Part shown: positions 1 to 7,633 of the stretch, one piece after another
How positions within the stretch are numbered: the stretch's first letter is position 1
How the letters are laid out: every line of letters starts with the position of its first letter
DNA from: an uncultured bacterium
Lineage (GTDB): Bacteria; Krumholzibacteriota; Krumholzibacteriia; LZORAL124-64-63
DNA: 32,864 bases
Assembly (NCBI GenBank): GCA_903859215.1
Contig: CAIOLW010000391.1
Span: forward strand, 1-32,864
Direction of reading: 5' to 3'
The notes under the pieces: generated by a model
What the model saw: the letters and a program-made list of their open reading frames with translations, nothing else
Database searches by the model: none
What the model was told of the DNA's origin: nothing
Translations under genes and position numbers: made by a program

Positions 1-900
1 GTCGACGACGATGTTGCCGCGGTGCCCGGCGTTCCGGAAGACGACGAGGCGCTGACGGCGCCGACGCTGGCGGTCACCGCGGGCGTCGATGTCCCCGCCC
101 CGCGGGCGGAAGTCGATCCCGAGGAGCGCGCAAAGGCGCGGGCCGCATGGCAGCCGCGGTCGCCGTCGGTCAGCCATGACGCGGACCTCGGCCTGGGGCT
201 CGAAAACGAGGTATCGCGAGGGACACCGCGCGTGTTCTGGCTCGCGACCGGCGTGTTCGTGGTCGCGCTGCTGGCCGTGGCCTGGTACTGGTCCGAGTAC
301 GTGCGCGTGCCGCCCGGCGGCTATTTCTCTCCGGTGGCTACGCGCGAAGACTCGACGTCGGCGCGCCGGGATTCGACCGCGCTGGCTGCGGGTGCGCAAC
401 CGGCGACCGGGGCGGCAGGTGACGATGCGCGGCAAGTGGCCGAAGCCGGCAGCCTGACCTCCATCGACGATTCGCTGTCCGAGGCCCGGCGGGCGAACGG
501 TCCGGGGGGCGCGAAGCCGGCACCGGCGAATGCCGCCGCCGTACCCGACGTGATGCCGGCGGTGCCCGCGGGTCACGTGGCGTCGCCGGCCCAACCGGCG
601 GCCGCGCCGGCGATCGCGCCGCTCGATCGGAACACCTACGAAGTGCCCGTCGGCCAGGCCGGCTGGGCGCTGCACGTCTACTCGGTGCCCGACAGCGCCG
701 GCGCCGTGAAGGAATGCCTGGGGCTCAAGCGCGCCGGCTTCCAGTCGGCGGTACGCATCGTCGAGATCAAGGAAAAGGGCGGCCGCTGGTGGCGGATCTA
801 CGTCGGCAGCTATCCCTCGAAGAGCGCGGCGCTGGCGGCGATGCCGGCGCTGCTGGAAAAGCTCAGCGCGAAGTGGGCCGAGCCGTCCCTCATGAAATAG
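1..900 (+). CDS. SPOR-domain single-pass membrane protein (5' partial)
   Basis: The reading frame is open from the first base, so the true start is probably upstream; the first in-window start codon is GTG at 22. An acidic, proline/alanine-rich N-terminal segment (presumably cytoplasmic) leads to one transmembrane helix at about nt 231-293. A low-complexity Ala/Pro/Gly linker follows, and the C-terminus is a SPOR-like domain at about nt 650-870 with the typical pattern GWALHVYSV, RIYVGSYPSKSAA and a terminal helix. SPOR domains bind denuded septal peptidoglycan, so a periplasmic role at the division site is likely from family knowledge. The neighbour smc lies 97 bases downstream on the same strand, which fits a cell-cycle neighbourhood. 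The domain is short and divergent, so the assignment rests on pattern and topology. Confidence 0.7.
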   Translation, partial: VDDDVAAVPGVPEDDEALTAPTLAVTAGVDVPAPRAEVDPEERAKARAAWQPRSPSVSHDADLGLGLENEVSRGTPRVFWLATGVFVVALLAVAWYWSEYVRVPPGGYFSPVATREDSTSARRDSTALAAGAQPATGAAGDDARQVAEAGSLTSIDDSLSEARRANGPGGAKPAPANAAAVPDVMPAVPAGHVASPAQPAAAPAIAPLDRNTYEVPVGQAGWALHVYSVPDSAGAVKECLGLKRAGFQSAVRIVEIKEKGGRWWRIYVGSYPSKSAALAAMPALLEKLSAKWAEPSLMK

Positions 901-913
901 CGTGCCGTCCACG

Positions 914-933
914 GCGGGACCCCGGGGGCCCGC
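914..933 (+). other. GC-rich inverted repeat between SPOR gene and smc
   Basis: Stem GCGGG (914-918) pairs with CCCGC (929-933). The inner bases extend the pairing with one A/G mismatch. There is no T-tract after it, so it is at best a weak or Rho-assisted terminator. Apart from this hairpin and the smc ribosome binding site, I see nothing else in 901-997. Confidence 0.25.
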
Positions 934-997
934 GGTGGGAAGTCGCGGCATCACCGTTGCATCACGAACACCGCGCCCGGCGCGGAAAGGTGACCTT

Positions 998-3900
998 GTG
1001 CGTCTGAAGAATATCGAACTGCAGGGATTCAAGTCCTTCGTCGACCGTACGCGCCTGGACTTCGACCACGGCATCACGGCCATCCTCGGGCCGAACGGCT
1101 GCGGCAAGTCGAACATCGTGGACGCCGTGCGCTGGGTGCTGGGCGAGCAATCGGCCAAGCAGCTGCGCGGCGGCAAGATGGACGACGTCATCTTCAAGGG
1201 GACGACCAAGCGTCGGCCCGTGGGCATGGCCGAGGTCACGCTCACGTTCGAGAACGAGGACCGCGGGCTGCCCATCGACTTCAGCGAGGTCGCGATCAAG
1301 CGGCGCGTCACGCGCGACGGCGGCAGCGAGTACTTCCTGAACGGTTCTGCCTGCCGCCTGAAGGACCTTCGCGACCTGTTTTTCGACAGCGGCGTGAACA
1401 ACACGTCGTACTCGATCATCGAGGAATCGATGATCAAGTCGATCCTCAACGAGAACAACGACGACTTGCGGCACCTGCTCGAAGAGGGCTCGGGCATCAC
1501 CAAGTACAAGGCCCGGCGCAAGGAGACCCAGCGCAAGCTGGACCGCACGCAGAGCGACCTGGTGCGCCTCTACGACATCATCGACGAGATCGGCAAGGAA
1601 GTCCGCTCGCTGCAGCGGCAGGTCGGCAAGGCGCGTCGCCACCAGCGGCTGTACGGCGAGATCCGCGCGCTGGACCTGATGGTTGCCGCGCGGCGGCGGC
1701 AGGAACTCGACACCCGCGAAGCCGAGGCGCGCGACCGGCTGCAGGAATTCCGCACGCTGGCCGAAGCCGGCGTGGGCGAGCTGGCCGAGTTGCAGGCGCG
1801 TATCGAGGCGGCGCGGCCGACCATCGACGAGCGCGAGTCCGAGCGCCACCAGCTGGAAGAGGCCCTGCACGCCTTCGAGGAGGACCTGCAGGAGACCGAG
1901 CGGCAGGTGCTGGTGCTCGAGCACCGCATCGCCGAGCAGAAGCGGCGCATCGAGGCGGGCGAATCGGGCATTGCCGAGGCCGAGACGCGGCGCGGCGAGA
2001 TCGAGGGGCAGATCGCGCGGCTGGACGAGAGCCTGCTGCAGGTGCGCGATGAACTCGAGGGCGCGGCCCGGCTGCTGGCCGAGCGCGACGAGGAACTCCA
2101 GATCCTGGAGGACCGCCTGGCGCGCGACCGCGAGGCGCTGGACGACGCCACCACGCGCAACCTGGAAGTCATCGAGAGCGACGCCGCGCAGCGCAGCCAG
2201 CTGCGCGAGCTGCAGGTCAAGCAGGAGAACCGGCGCGAGCGCATCACCGTCCTGGGCGGGGAACGCGAGGCCGTCCTCGAACACGGCCGCGAGGCCGGCG
2301 CCCAGCTGGCCGCTGCGGGGCAGCAGGTCGAGCCCGCGCGGGCACAGCGCCACGCGGTGCTGAACGAACTGGCGGGCCTCGAGCGCGAGGAGACCGACCT
2401 CGAGTCGGCCGCCGCTTCGCTGCAGGAGGAGGCGTCCACCCTGGCCGGGCGTCGCGAGGCCGCGCGCAGCACGCACGACCTGCTCAAGCGCCTGCACGAG
2501 GACCACGAGGGCTACGGTCAGGGGCCGAAGGAACTGCTGCGCCGGCACGGCGGCGAGCCGCGCCTGGTCGGCGGCCTGGCGGACCAGCTGGCGGCGGCCC
2601 CGGCCGACCTGCCGGCGCTGGCCAGCCTGCTGGGCGAGGTCCTCGACGCGGTCGTGGTCGACCGCTGGGACACGGCCGCCGACTTCGTGGGCGAATTGCG
2701 CCGCGAATCGCTCGGCCAGGCCAGCCTGATCTGTCGCGACGGTTTCGCGGTCGAAGAGGGCGCGAGCACGGCAACGCCGGCCGGCGGCCGTCCCGCGCGC
2801 GAGGCCATCACGGGCCCCGGCGCTGCGATTCCCGCGCTGCGCGCGCTGCTCAGCCGTTCCTACATCTTCGCCACCGACGCCGACGCCGCGGCGGCGGCCA
2901 CCGCCTGGCGCGGCCCGGCGCCGATCGTCTGCGTCAGCCGCGAGGGCCTGCTGGTCACCAGCGACGGCCGCGTGCGGGGCGGGCGCGGCGAGGGCACAGA
3001 CACCGGCCTTCTGGGCCGGCGCGAGAAGCTGCTCGAGGTCGAGGGCGAGATCGAGAACCTCGACGAGCGCACGCAGGTCGCGCAGCAGCGCGTCGCGGCC
3101 AACCGCGCGCGGCGCGAGGACGTCCGCGTCGCCCTGATCAACGGCCGCGGCCGCCTGTCGGCCGGGGACAACGAGCTCAACGCCCTGCAGGTGAAGATCG
3201 CCGAGTTGCGCCAGCGCTCGGAGGCGGCGGGCGTCCGCGCGCAGGAGATGGACGTCGAACGCGCGCGGCTGGAGCAGGAGATCGCCGACCTGGCGACGAC
3301 CGAGCAGCAGATGACCGACCTGCTGAGCGAGAGCGGCCGCCTGCGGCAGGACAGCACGATGCGCCGCGAGGACCTGCGGAAGCGGGTCGAGGAAATCCAG
3401 ATGGAGCGCGACGAGGCCCGCGCCAACCTGTCCGAACTGCGCATGGGCCAGCAGAGGCGCGAGAGCCGGCAGCGCGAGACCGAGACGGCGCTCGCTCACC
3501 TGCGCGAGAACGTGGCCGAGCTGTTCGCGCGGCGCGAGCGCCTGGCCGAGGAGATCGAATCCGGGCGGCTCACTTCCGAGACGCTGGGCGAGGAGCTCGT
3601 CGCCAAGCGCGAGATCATGTCCCGCGCCATGGACGAGCGCGAGCGCCGCCGGACGGTCGTGAAACGGGCCGCCGAGGGCATTGCAGCGCTGCACGAGGAG
3701 ACCGCGATCTGGAACCGGCGCGTGCAGGAGATCGAGAAGCAGCGGGGCGGCTTCCGCGAGCAGGCGCACGGCCTGGAGACCGAACTGGCCACCCTCGACG
3801 TGCGGCGCAACAACCTCGAGGAGCGCGTCGAGGAGCAGTGGAAGGGCCCTTTCCGCGAACTCATCGACTCGGTGAACCCCGAGCACATCCCCGACGAACT

Positions 3901-4831
3901 GCTGATGGAGGACAACGTCTTCCAGATCGCGCAGGCCGAGGAACTGCTGGAGGACCGCCGGAAGAAGATGGCCGAGCTGGGCCCGATCAACCACCTGGCG
4001 CTCGAGGAGTACGACACCAAGAAGGAACGCCTGGACTTCCTGGAGAAGCAGCGCGACGACGTCGAGAAGGCCCGTGACGACCTGACGAAGGCCATCACCG
4101 AGATCAATCGCACCGCGCGCAAGCGTTTCATCCACACCTTCGAGGAAGTGCGGCGCAACTACATCGCGGTGTTCGAGACGCTGTTCAAGGGCGGCCGCTG
4201 CGACCTGCAGCTGCAGAAGACCGACGACCCGCTCGAGAGCAACATCCTGATCACCGCCCAGCCGACCGGCAAGGTGATCGACACGGTGTCGCTGCTGTCG
4301 GGCGGCGAGCGCTGCCTGACCGCGCTGTCGCTGCTGTTCGCGGTGTACCTGGTCAAGCCGTCGCCGTTCTGCATGCTGGACGAGGCCGACGCGCCGCTCG
4401 ACGACGCCAACATCGGGCGCTTCGTCAACATGCTGCGCGAGTTCAGCCGCAGCACGCAGTTCCTGGTCATCACGCACAACAAGCTGACCATGGAGACCGC
4501 GAACCACCTGTACGGCGTGACGATGATGGAGCCGGGCTGCAGCTCGATCGTCTCGGTCAGCTTCCACGACGTGCAGATGACGCAGAGCGACCAGGAGCTC
4601 GGCGGCGCCATCGCCCGCAAGCGGAAGGAAGTCGACGATGCGGCCATGAGCGCGCGCGGGCAGGCGTTCATGGAGACCATCGAGGCCGTCGAGGCGGCCG
4701 AGGCCGCCGCCGAGGCGGCTGTGGCCGCGGCGGACGACGCCGTCGCCGCGACCGGACTCGACACCGGGGACGACGACGTCACGCCGATCGGCGACGAGGC
4801 TGACGGCCGCAGCATGGAGGCCTCCGAGTGA
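998..4831 (+). CDS. smc: chromosome segregation ATPase SMC
   Basis: The start is GTG at 998, with GGAAAGG at 984-990 and the canonical N-terminus RLKNIELQGFKSF directly after it; upstream in-frame codons are not SMC-like. This gives 1277 residues, slightly longer than typical bacterial SMC (about 1190). The N-terminal head has Walker A GPNGCGKSN (residues 31-39). Two long coiled coils, rich in Glu, Arg, Leu and Ala, flank a globular hinge at about residues 505-670 (glycine-rich around GLADQLAA). The C-terminal head has the signature LSGGE (1100-1104) and Walker B LDEADAPLDD with Asp1128 and Glu1129, so it should be an active ATPase. The last 65 or so residues are an Ala/Glu/Asp-rich tail outside the normal fold. 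Function by family: DNA-entrapping condensin-type complex with ScpA/ScpB, neither of which is in the window. The stop overlaps the ftsY start by 4 bases, implying translational coupling. Confidence 0.97.
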   Translation: MRLKNIELQGFKSFVDRTRLDFDHGITAILGPNGCGKSNIVDAVRWVLGEQSAKQLRGGKMDDVIFKGTTKRRPVGMAEVTLTFENEDRGLPIDFSEVAIKRRVTRDGGSEYFLNGSACRLKDLRDLFFDSGVNNTSYSIIEESMIKSILNENNDDLRHLLEEGSGITKYKARRKETQRKLDRTQSDLVRLYDIIDEIGKEVRSLQRQVGKARRHQRLYGEIRALDLMVAARRRQELDTREAEARDRLQEFRTLAEAGVGELAELQARIEAARPTIDERESERHQLEEALHAFEEDLQETERQVLVLEHRIAEQKRRIEAGESGIAEAETRRGEIEGQIARLDESLLQVRDELEGAARLLAERDEELQILEDRLARDREALDDATTRNLEVIESDAAQRSQLRELQVKQENRRERITVLGGEREAVLEHGREAGAQLAAAGQQVEPARAQRHAVLNELAGLEREETDLESAAASLQEEASTLAGRREAARSTHDLLKRLHEDHEGYGQGPKELLRRHGGEPRLVGGLADQLAAAPADLPALASLLGEVLDAVVVDRWDTAADFVGELRRESLGQASLICRDGFAVEEGASTATPAGGRPAREAITGPGAAIPALRALLSRSYIFATDADAAAAATAWRGPAPIVCVSREGLLVTSDGRVRGGRGEGTDTGLLGRREKLLEVEGEIENLDERTQVAQQRVAANRARREDVRVALINGRGRLSAGDNELNALQVKIAELRQRSEAAGVRAQEMDVERARLEQEIADLATTEQQMTDLLSESGRLRQDSTMRREDLRKRVEEIQMERDEARANLSELRMGQQRRESRQRETETALAHLRENVAELFARRERLAEEIESGRLTSETLGEELVAKREIMSRAMDERERRRTVVKRAAEGIAALHEETAIWNRRVQEIEKQRGGFREQAHGLETELATLDVRRNNLEERVEEQWKGPFRELIDSVNPEHIPDELLMEDNVFQIAQAEELLEDRRKKMAELGPINHLALEEYDTKKERLDFLEKQRDDVEKARDDLTKAITEINRTARKRFIHTFEEVRRNYIAVFETLFKGGRCDLQLQKTDDPLESNILITAQPTGKVIDTVSLLSGGERCLTALSLLFAVYLVKPSPFCMLDEADAPLDDANIGRFVNMLREFSRSTQFLVITHNKLTMETANHLYGVTMMEPGCSSIVSVSFHDVQMTQSDQELGGAIARKRKEVDDAAMSARGQAFMETIEAVEAAEAAAEAAVAAADDAVAATGLDTGDDDVTPIGDEADGRSMEASE

Positions 4832-5886
4832 TCAAGGGGGTCCTCGACCGCTTCAAGAGCGGCCTGAAGAAGACACGCGACGGGTTCGTCGGGAAGCTGC
4901 AGACCCTGTTCGGCGGGCGTGTGCGCCTGGACCAGGAGACGCTCGACCGCATCGAGGAGCTGCTGATCAGCGCGGACATGGGCGTGGCTTCGGCCGTCGC
5001 CATCACGCGGAACATCGAGAAGCGGCTGAAGGAGGAGGGCGGCGAGGCCACCCTCGAGGCTGTGCTCGAGGTGATCCGCGCCGACGTGCTGGGCATTCTC
5101 AACACGGCCACGCCCCGTATGCGCCCGGTCAGCTGGGACGATGCGGGCGACGCCCCGAAGGCGAAGAAGAAGCCGCACCAGCCGGCGCCCGCGGCCCCGG
5201 CGCCCGTCGAGGCGAAGGGCCCGCGCGTGATCTTCGTCGTGGGCGTCAACGGCACCGGCAAGACGACGACCATCGCCAAGCTGGCGCACCGTCTCAAGAG
5301 CGAGGGCAACACGGTGCTGCTGGCAGCCGGCGACACGTTCCGCGCCGCGGCGGTCGAGCAGCTCACGGTGTGGGCCGGTCGCGTCGGTGTCGAGTGCATC
5401 AGCCAGGGGCAGAACGCCGACCCGGCGGCCGTGGCCTTCGACGCCCTGAGCGCGGCCGAGGCGCGCGGCGTGGACATCGTCATCATCGACACCGCCGGTC
5501 GCCTGCACACCAAGACGAACCTGATGGACGAACTGGGCAAGGTGGCCCGCGTCATCCGCCGCAAGACCGGCCGCGACCCCGAGACGCTGCTGGTGGTCGA
5601 CGCCAACACCGGCCAGAACGGCCTGCAGCAGGCGCGCGTGTTCGCCGAGACCATCCCCGTCGACGGGCTGGTGCTGACCAAGCTGGACGGCACTTCCAAG
5701 GGCGGCATCGTCGTGGCCATCGCCGAGACGCTGGGCCTGCCGGTCAAGTGGGTGGGCATGGGCGAGAAGGTGGACGACCTCGCTGCCTTCGACCCGCAGA
5801 TCTTCGTCGAGGCCCTGTTCGCGGACTGGTCGGGCGAAAGCGCCGCCGTGGCCCTGCGGGACGACGATGCGCCGGCCGCGCGCTAA
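4828..5886 (+). CDS. ftsY: signal recognition particle receptor FtsY
   Basis: GTG start overlaps the smc stop (GTGA), with GGAGG at 4816-4820. The 352-residue protein has the SRP-GTPase NG architecture. The N domain is a four-helix bundle at about residues 1-93. The G domain starts near 133 with P-loop GVNGTGKTTT (139-148), followed by AAGDTFRAAAVEQL, DTAGRLHTKTNLMDEL (from 221), TKLDGTSKGG (from 284) and a C-terminal GMGEKVDDLAAFDP segment. LHTKTNLMDEL and the absence of an M domain mark it as FtsY rather than Ffh. It docks SRP-ribosome complexes at the membrane for co-translational targeting. The acidic A domain is almost absent; a short basic amphipathic N-terminus could bind membrane instead. 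A Pro/Ala/Lys-rich stretch of about 40 residues (93-132) separates N and G domains, longer than in E. coli FtsY. Confidence 0.97.
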   Translation: MIKGVLDRFKSGLKKTRDGFVGKLQTLFGGRVRLDQETLDRIEELLISADMGVASAVAITRNIEKRLKEEGGEATLEAVLEVIRADVLGILNTATPRMRPVSWDDAGDAPKAKKKPHQPAPAAPAPVEAKGPRVIFVVGVNGTGKTTTIAKLAHRLKSEGNTVLLAAGDTFRAAAVEQLTVWAGRVGVECISQGQNADPAAVAFDALSAAEARGVDIVIIDTAGRLHTKTNLMDELGKVARVIRRKTGRDPETLLVVDANTGQNGLQQARVFAETIPVDGLVLTKLDGTSKGGIVVAIAETLGLPVKWVGMGEKVDDLAAFDPQIFVEALFADWSGESAAVALRDDDAPAAR

Positions 5887-7195
5887 CCAGCGCGGCGGGC
5901 TGCGCCGACTGGACGACCTGCTCGATCGCGCCGCCGGGCGCACCAACGACCGCTGGGACAGCCGCGACACCGACCGGGAGCGCCGCCGCGAGCGCGGCCC
6001 GGTCGTCCGCACGATGGACATCCGCCGCGACCATGAGATTTTCGAGCGCCTGACCGCCCTGGACTACGACTACCTGCTCTGCCAGCGCTTCGCCGCCGGC
6101 GCCCGCGTGCTGGGCGACCTGCTGCCGCAGTCGGTGGTCGGCCGCGCGCAGAACGGGCACGGCTGGTTCACCGACGAGTTCGGTATCTCCCTGCGCTTTC
6201 CCGACGCCACGTTCGAGCGCGTGCTGTCGGTGCTGGAGAAGGTCGACCCCAACCTGCGCGGCGTGCAGGTGCGCGAACGCCGCGGCGCGCTGGTGACGCG
6301 GTTCGGCGAGTGGCTGCTGGCCAACTGCGAACGGCCCCGGCTGAAGCTGGAGGTCGACGGCGCGCCGCCGCTGGGCATCGAGTTCCTGGCCGGCTATGAA
6401 GTGGACACGCGCGCCTTCTGCACGGGCATGGTGCTCGCGGGGTTCATGGACGACTGGGAGCACCGCCGCACGGCGATGCTGGCGCACAAGCGCACCTGGG
6501 GCGGGCAGCCGTTCACGGTCGGCGGCGGCGACATCATGATCGTCGACCGCGAGAAGTTCGAGATGTGCGGCATCGACGACCCGGGCGCGACGGTCATGGA
6601 GCCCGACCAGCTGCGCGAGCTGCGCGACTACGGGATCCTCCTGCGCGAAGGCAGGGGGCCGTACCGGTTCCCCGACCACGAGCAGGTCTACTTCCGGCGC
6701 CGGCTGGGCGACGGCGTCTGCGACGACCTGGCGCTGATCTGGATCGCGGCCAGCTACGGCTACGACGCCCTGCTGGGCGCGTTCCTGATGGACGGCATCG
6801 ACACCTACGACAAGTACCTGCTCGAGATGACCTGGGGCGGGTACGACACGTACCTCGCCGGACAGTTGCAGGAGCGCTTCCTGGAACGGAACGATCGCCC
6901 GCTGGTCAGCGACGAGCGCATCTTCGACCTCATCCACTTCGCGGCCAAGCGCAACGACCCGCCGGTGAACCTCAGCAGTTCGCACCGTCGCCTGATCCAG
7001 TTCGAGGCGCAGGCCCCGGTCCCCACGGTGCTGAACCACTGGCGTTTCGTGATGGGCGAGCCCGTCTACGACATCCACCTGGGGTTCTCGCGGGTGCCGG
7101 CCGAGGAGTTCTACGGCGCCGCCTGGTACCGCCTGCAGGCAGCCAAGCTGCCGGTGCCGGCGCCGCGGTTCCTCAAGCCCCGCAAGGAACGCTGA
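5867..7195 (+). CDS. conserved-looking hypothetical protein, no family recognised
   Basis: A 442-residue soluble protein whose ATG at 5867 overlaps ftsY by 20 bases. An in-frame ATG at 6014 is an alternative start and would remove a very Arg/Asp-rich 49-residue leader. GC-rich third codon positions and a long uninterrupted frame support coding. I see no signal peptide, membrane helix, P-loop, Rossmann motif or metal-binding cysteine cluster. The body is rich in aromatic and acidic residues, with segments such as NGHGWFTDEFGISL, GIEFLAGYEVDT, FTVGGGDIMIVDREKFEM, FRRRLGDGVCDDLALIWIA and FSRVPAEEFYGAAWY. The C-terminus is proline-rich and basic. The overlap suggests co-expression with ftsY, but that alone does not give a function. 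I assign none. Confidence 0.75.
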   Translation: MRRPRANQRGGLRRLDDLLDRAAGRTNDRWDSRDTDRERRRERGPVVRTMDIRRDHEIFERLTALDYDYLLCQRFAAGARVLGDLLPQSVVGRAQNGHGWFTDEFGISLRFPDATFERVLSVLEKVDPNLRGVQVRERRGALVTRFGEWLLANCERPRLKLEVDGAPPLGIEFLAGYEVDTRAFCTGMVLAGFMDDWEHRRTAMLAHKRTWGGQPFTVGGGDIMIVDREKFEMCGIDDPGATVMEPDQLRELRDYGILLREGRGPYRFPDHEQVYFRRRLGDGVCDDLALIWIAASYGYDALLGAFLMDGIDTYDKYLLEMTWGGYDTYLAGQLQERFLERNDRPLVSDERIFDLIHFAAKRNDPPVNLSSSHRRLIQFEAQAPVPTVLNHWRFVMGEPVYDIHLGFSRVPAEEFYGAAWYRLQAAKLPVPAPRFLKPRKER

Positions 7196-7253
7196 GGCAG
7201 CCGGTTACGCCGGCATGGGCGGACCTGCGAATCTGCGGCTGCCCGCACCCGCC

Positions 7254-7282
7254 TTGACGCCGCACGGCGCCGGATCTACGTT
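7254..7282 (+). promoter_or_regulatory. predicted sigma70-type promoter of the riboflavin operon
   Basis: TTGACG (7254-7259), a 17-bp spacer, then TACGTT (7277-7282). The -35 matches 5 of 6 consensus positions. The -10 matches 3 of 6, including the important TA and final T. It lies about 50 bases upstream of the FMN riboswitch, where an operon promoter is expected. Confidence 0.55.
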
Positions 7283-7301
7283 CTGCCCTGACATTCTCAA
7301 T

Positions 7302-7322
7302 GGCCGGCGCCCTTCGCCGGCC
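7302..7322 (+). other. leader hairpin upstream of the FMN aptamer
   Basis: A perfect 8-bp inverted repeat, GGCCGGCG (7302-7309) and CGCCGGCC (7315-7322), with a 5-base loop. It lies in the transcribed leader between the predicted promoter and the aptamer. There is no T-run, so it is not a standard terminator; it may insulate the aptamer or protect the 5' end. Confidence 0.4.
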
Positions 7323-7330
7323 GCGAGCCT

Positions 7331-7458
7331 CAACTTCGGGGCGGGGTGTAATTCCCCACCGGCGGTCACAGCCCGCGACCCGCCAGCGCCTTCGGGCAAC
7401 GGCGGCTGATCCGGTGGAATTCCGGGGCCGACAGTTAAAGTCTGGATGGGAGAAGTTG
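7331..7458 (+). promoter_or_regulatory. FMN riboswitch (RFN element)
   Basis: The RFN consensus is plainly readable: GGGGCGGGGTG.AATTCCCCACC, GGCGGT.A.AGCCCGCGACC, then GATCCGGTGGAATTCCGG, GCCGACAGTTAAAGTCTGGA and TGGGAGAAG. The P1 helix closes perfectly, CAACTTC (7331-7337) with GAAGTTG (7452-7458). The variable P5-side arm lies around 7383-7405. Known function of this class: FMN binding lowers expression of downstream riboflavin genes, which here are ribD-ribE-ribBA-ribH. The downstream expression platform is not a canonical U-tailed terminator. Confidence 0.97.
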
Positions 7459-7476
7459 GCGGTTCGAAACGATGCC

Positions 7477-7500
7477 GCGCGTCCGGCTGTCCGGATGCGT
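7477..7500 (+). promoter_or_regulatory. strong hairpin after the aptamer, possible expression platform
   Basis: A 10-bp stem (two G-U pairs) with a CTGT tetraloop: 7477-7486 pairs with 7491-7500. It begins 18 bases after the 3' strand of P1. No T-tract follows, so a simple intrinsic terminator is unlikely. Rho-dependent or translational control would fit better. I found no obvious antiterminator pairing with the P1 3' strand by eye. Confidence 0.4.
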
Positions 7501-7588
7501 CCGCGGTGTCGATTCGCCGCTTGCCGCCCATCGACGACGCCCCGGGATCGGACTGATCGTGGAGCGTGAACGCGTATCATTGCCGGAC

Positions 7589-7633
7589 GGCCAGATCGGC
7601 CAGATCGGCCAGATGGGCCAGATCGGGCAAGTC
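7589..7633 (+). repeat. 9-bp tandem repeat at the ribD start
   Basis: Five consecutive 9-bp units: GGCCAGATC (7589, 7598, 7616), GGCCAGATG (7607) and a diverged GGGCAAGTC (7625). The unit is in frame with ribD and encodes Gly-Gln-Ile/Met/Val. The single C-to-G change in the third unit creates the ATG at 7613 that best fits the RibD N-terminus. Confidence 0.9.

Noticed and set aside
962-4567. Very long antisense open frame opposite smc
   Set aside because: It is the mirror of a high-GC coding region. Its translation is low-complexity Leu/Val/Arg/Gln, while the plus strand is an unmistakable SMC.
7461-7480. GGTTCGAAAC resembling a tRNA T-loop
   Set aside because: The flanking stem bases do not pair and there is no cloverleaf. 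It lies between the riboswitch and ribD.
7205-7580. Small open frames across the riboflavin leader on both strands
   Set aside because: The region is occupied by a promoter, hairpin and FMN riboswitch. The frames lack ribosome binding sites and motifs.
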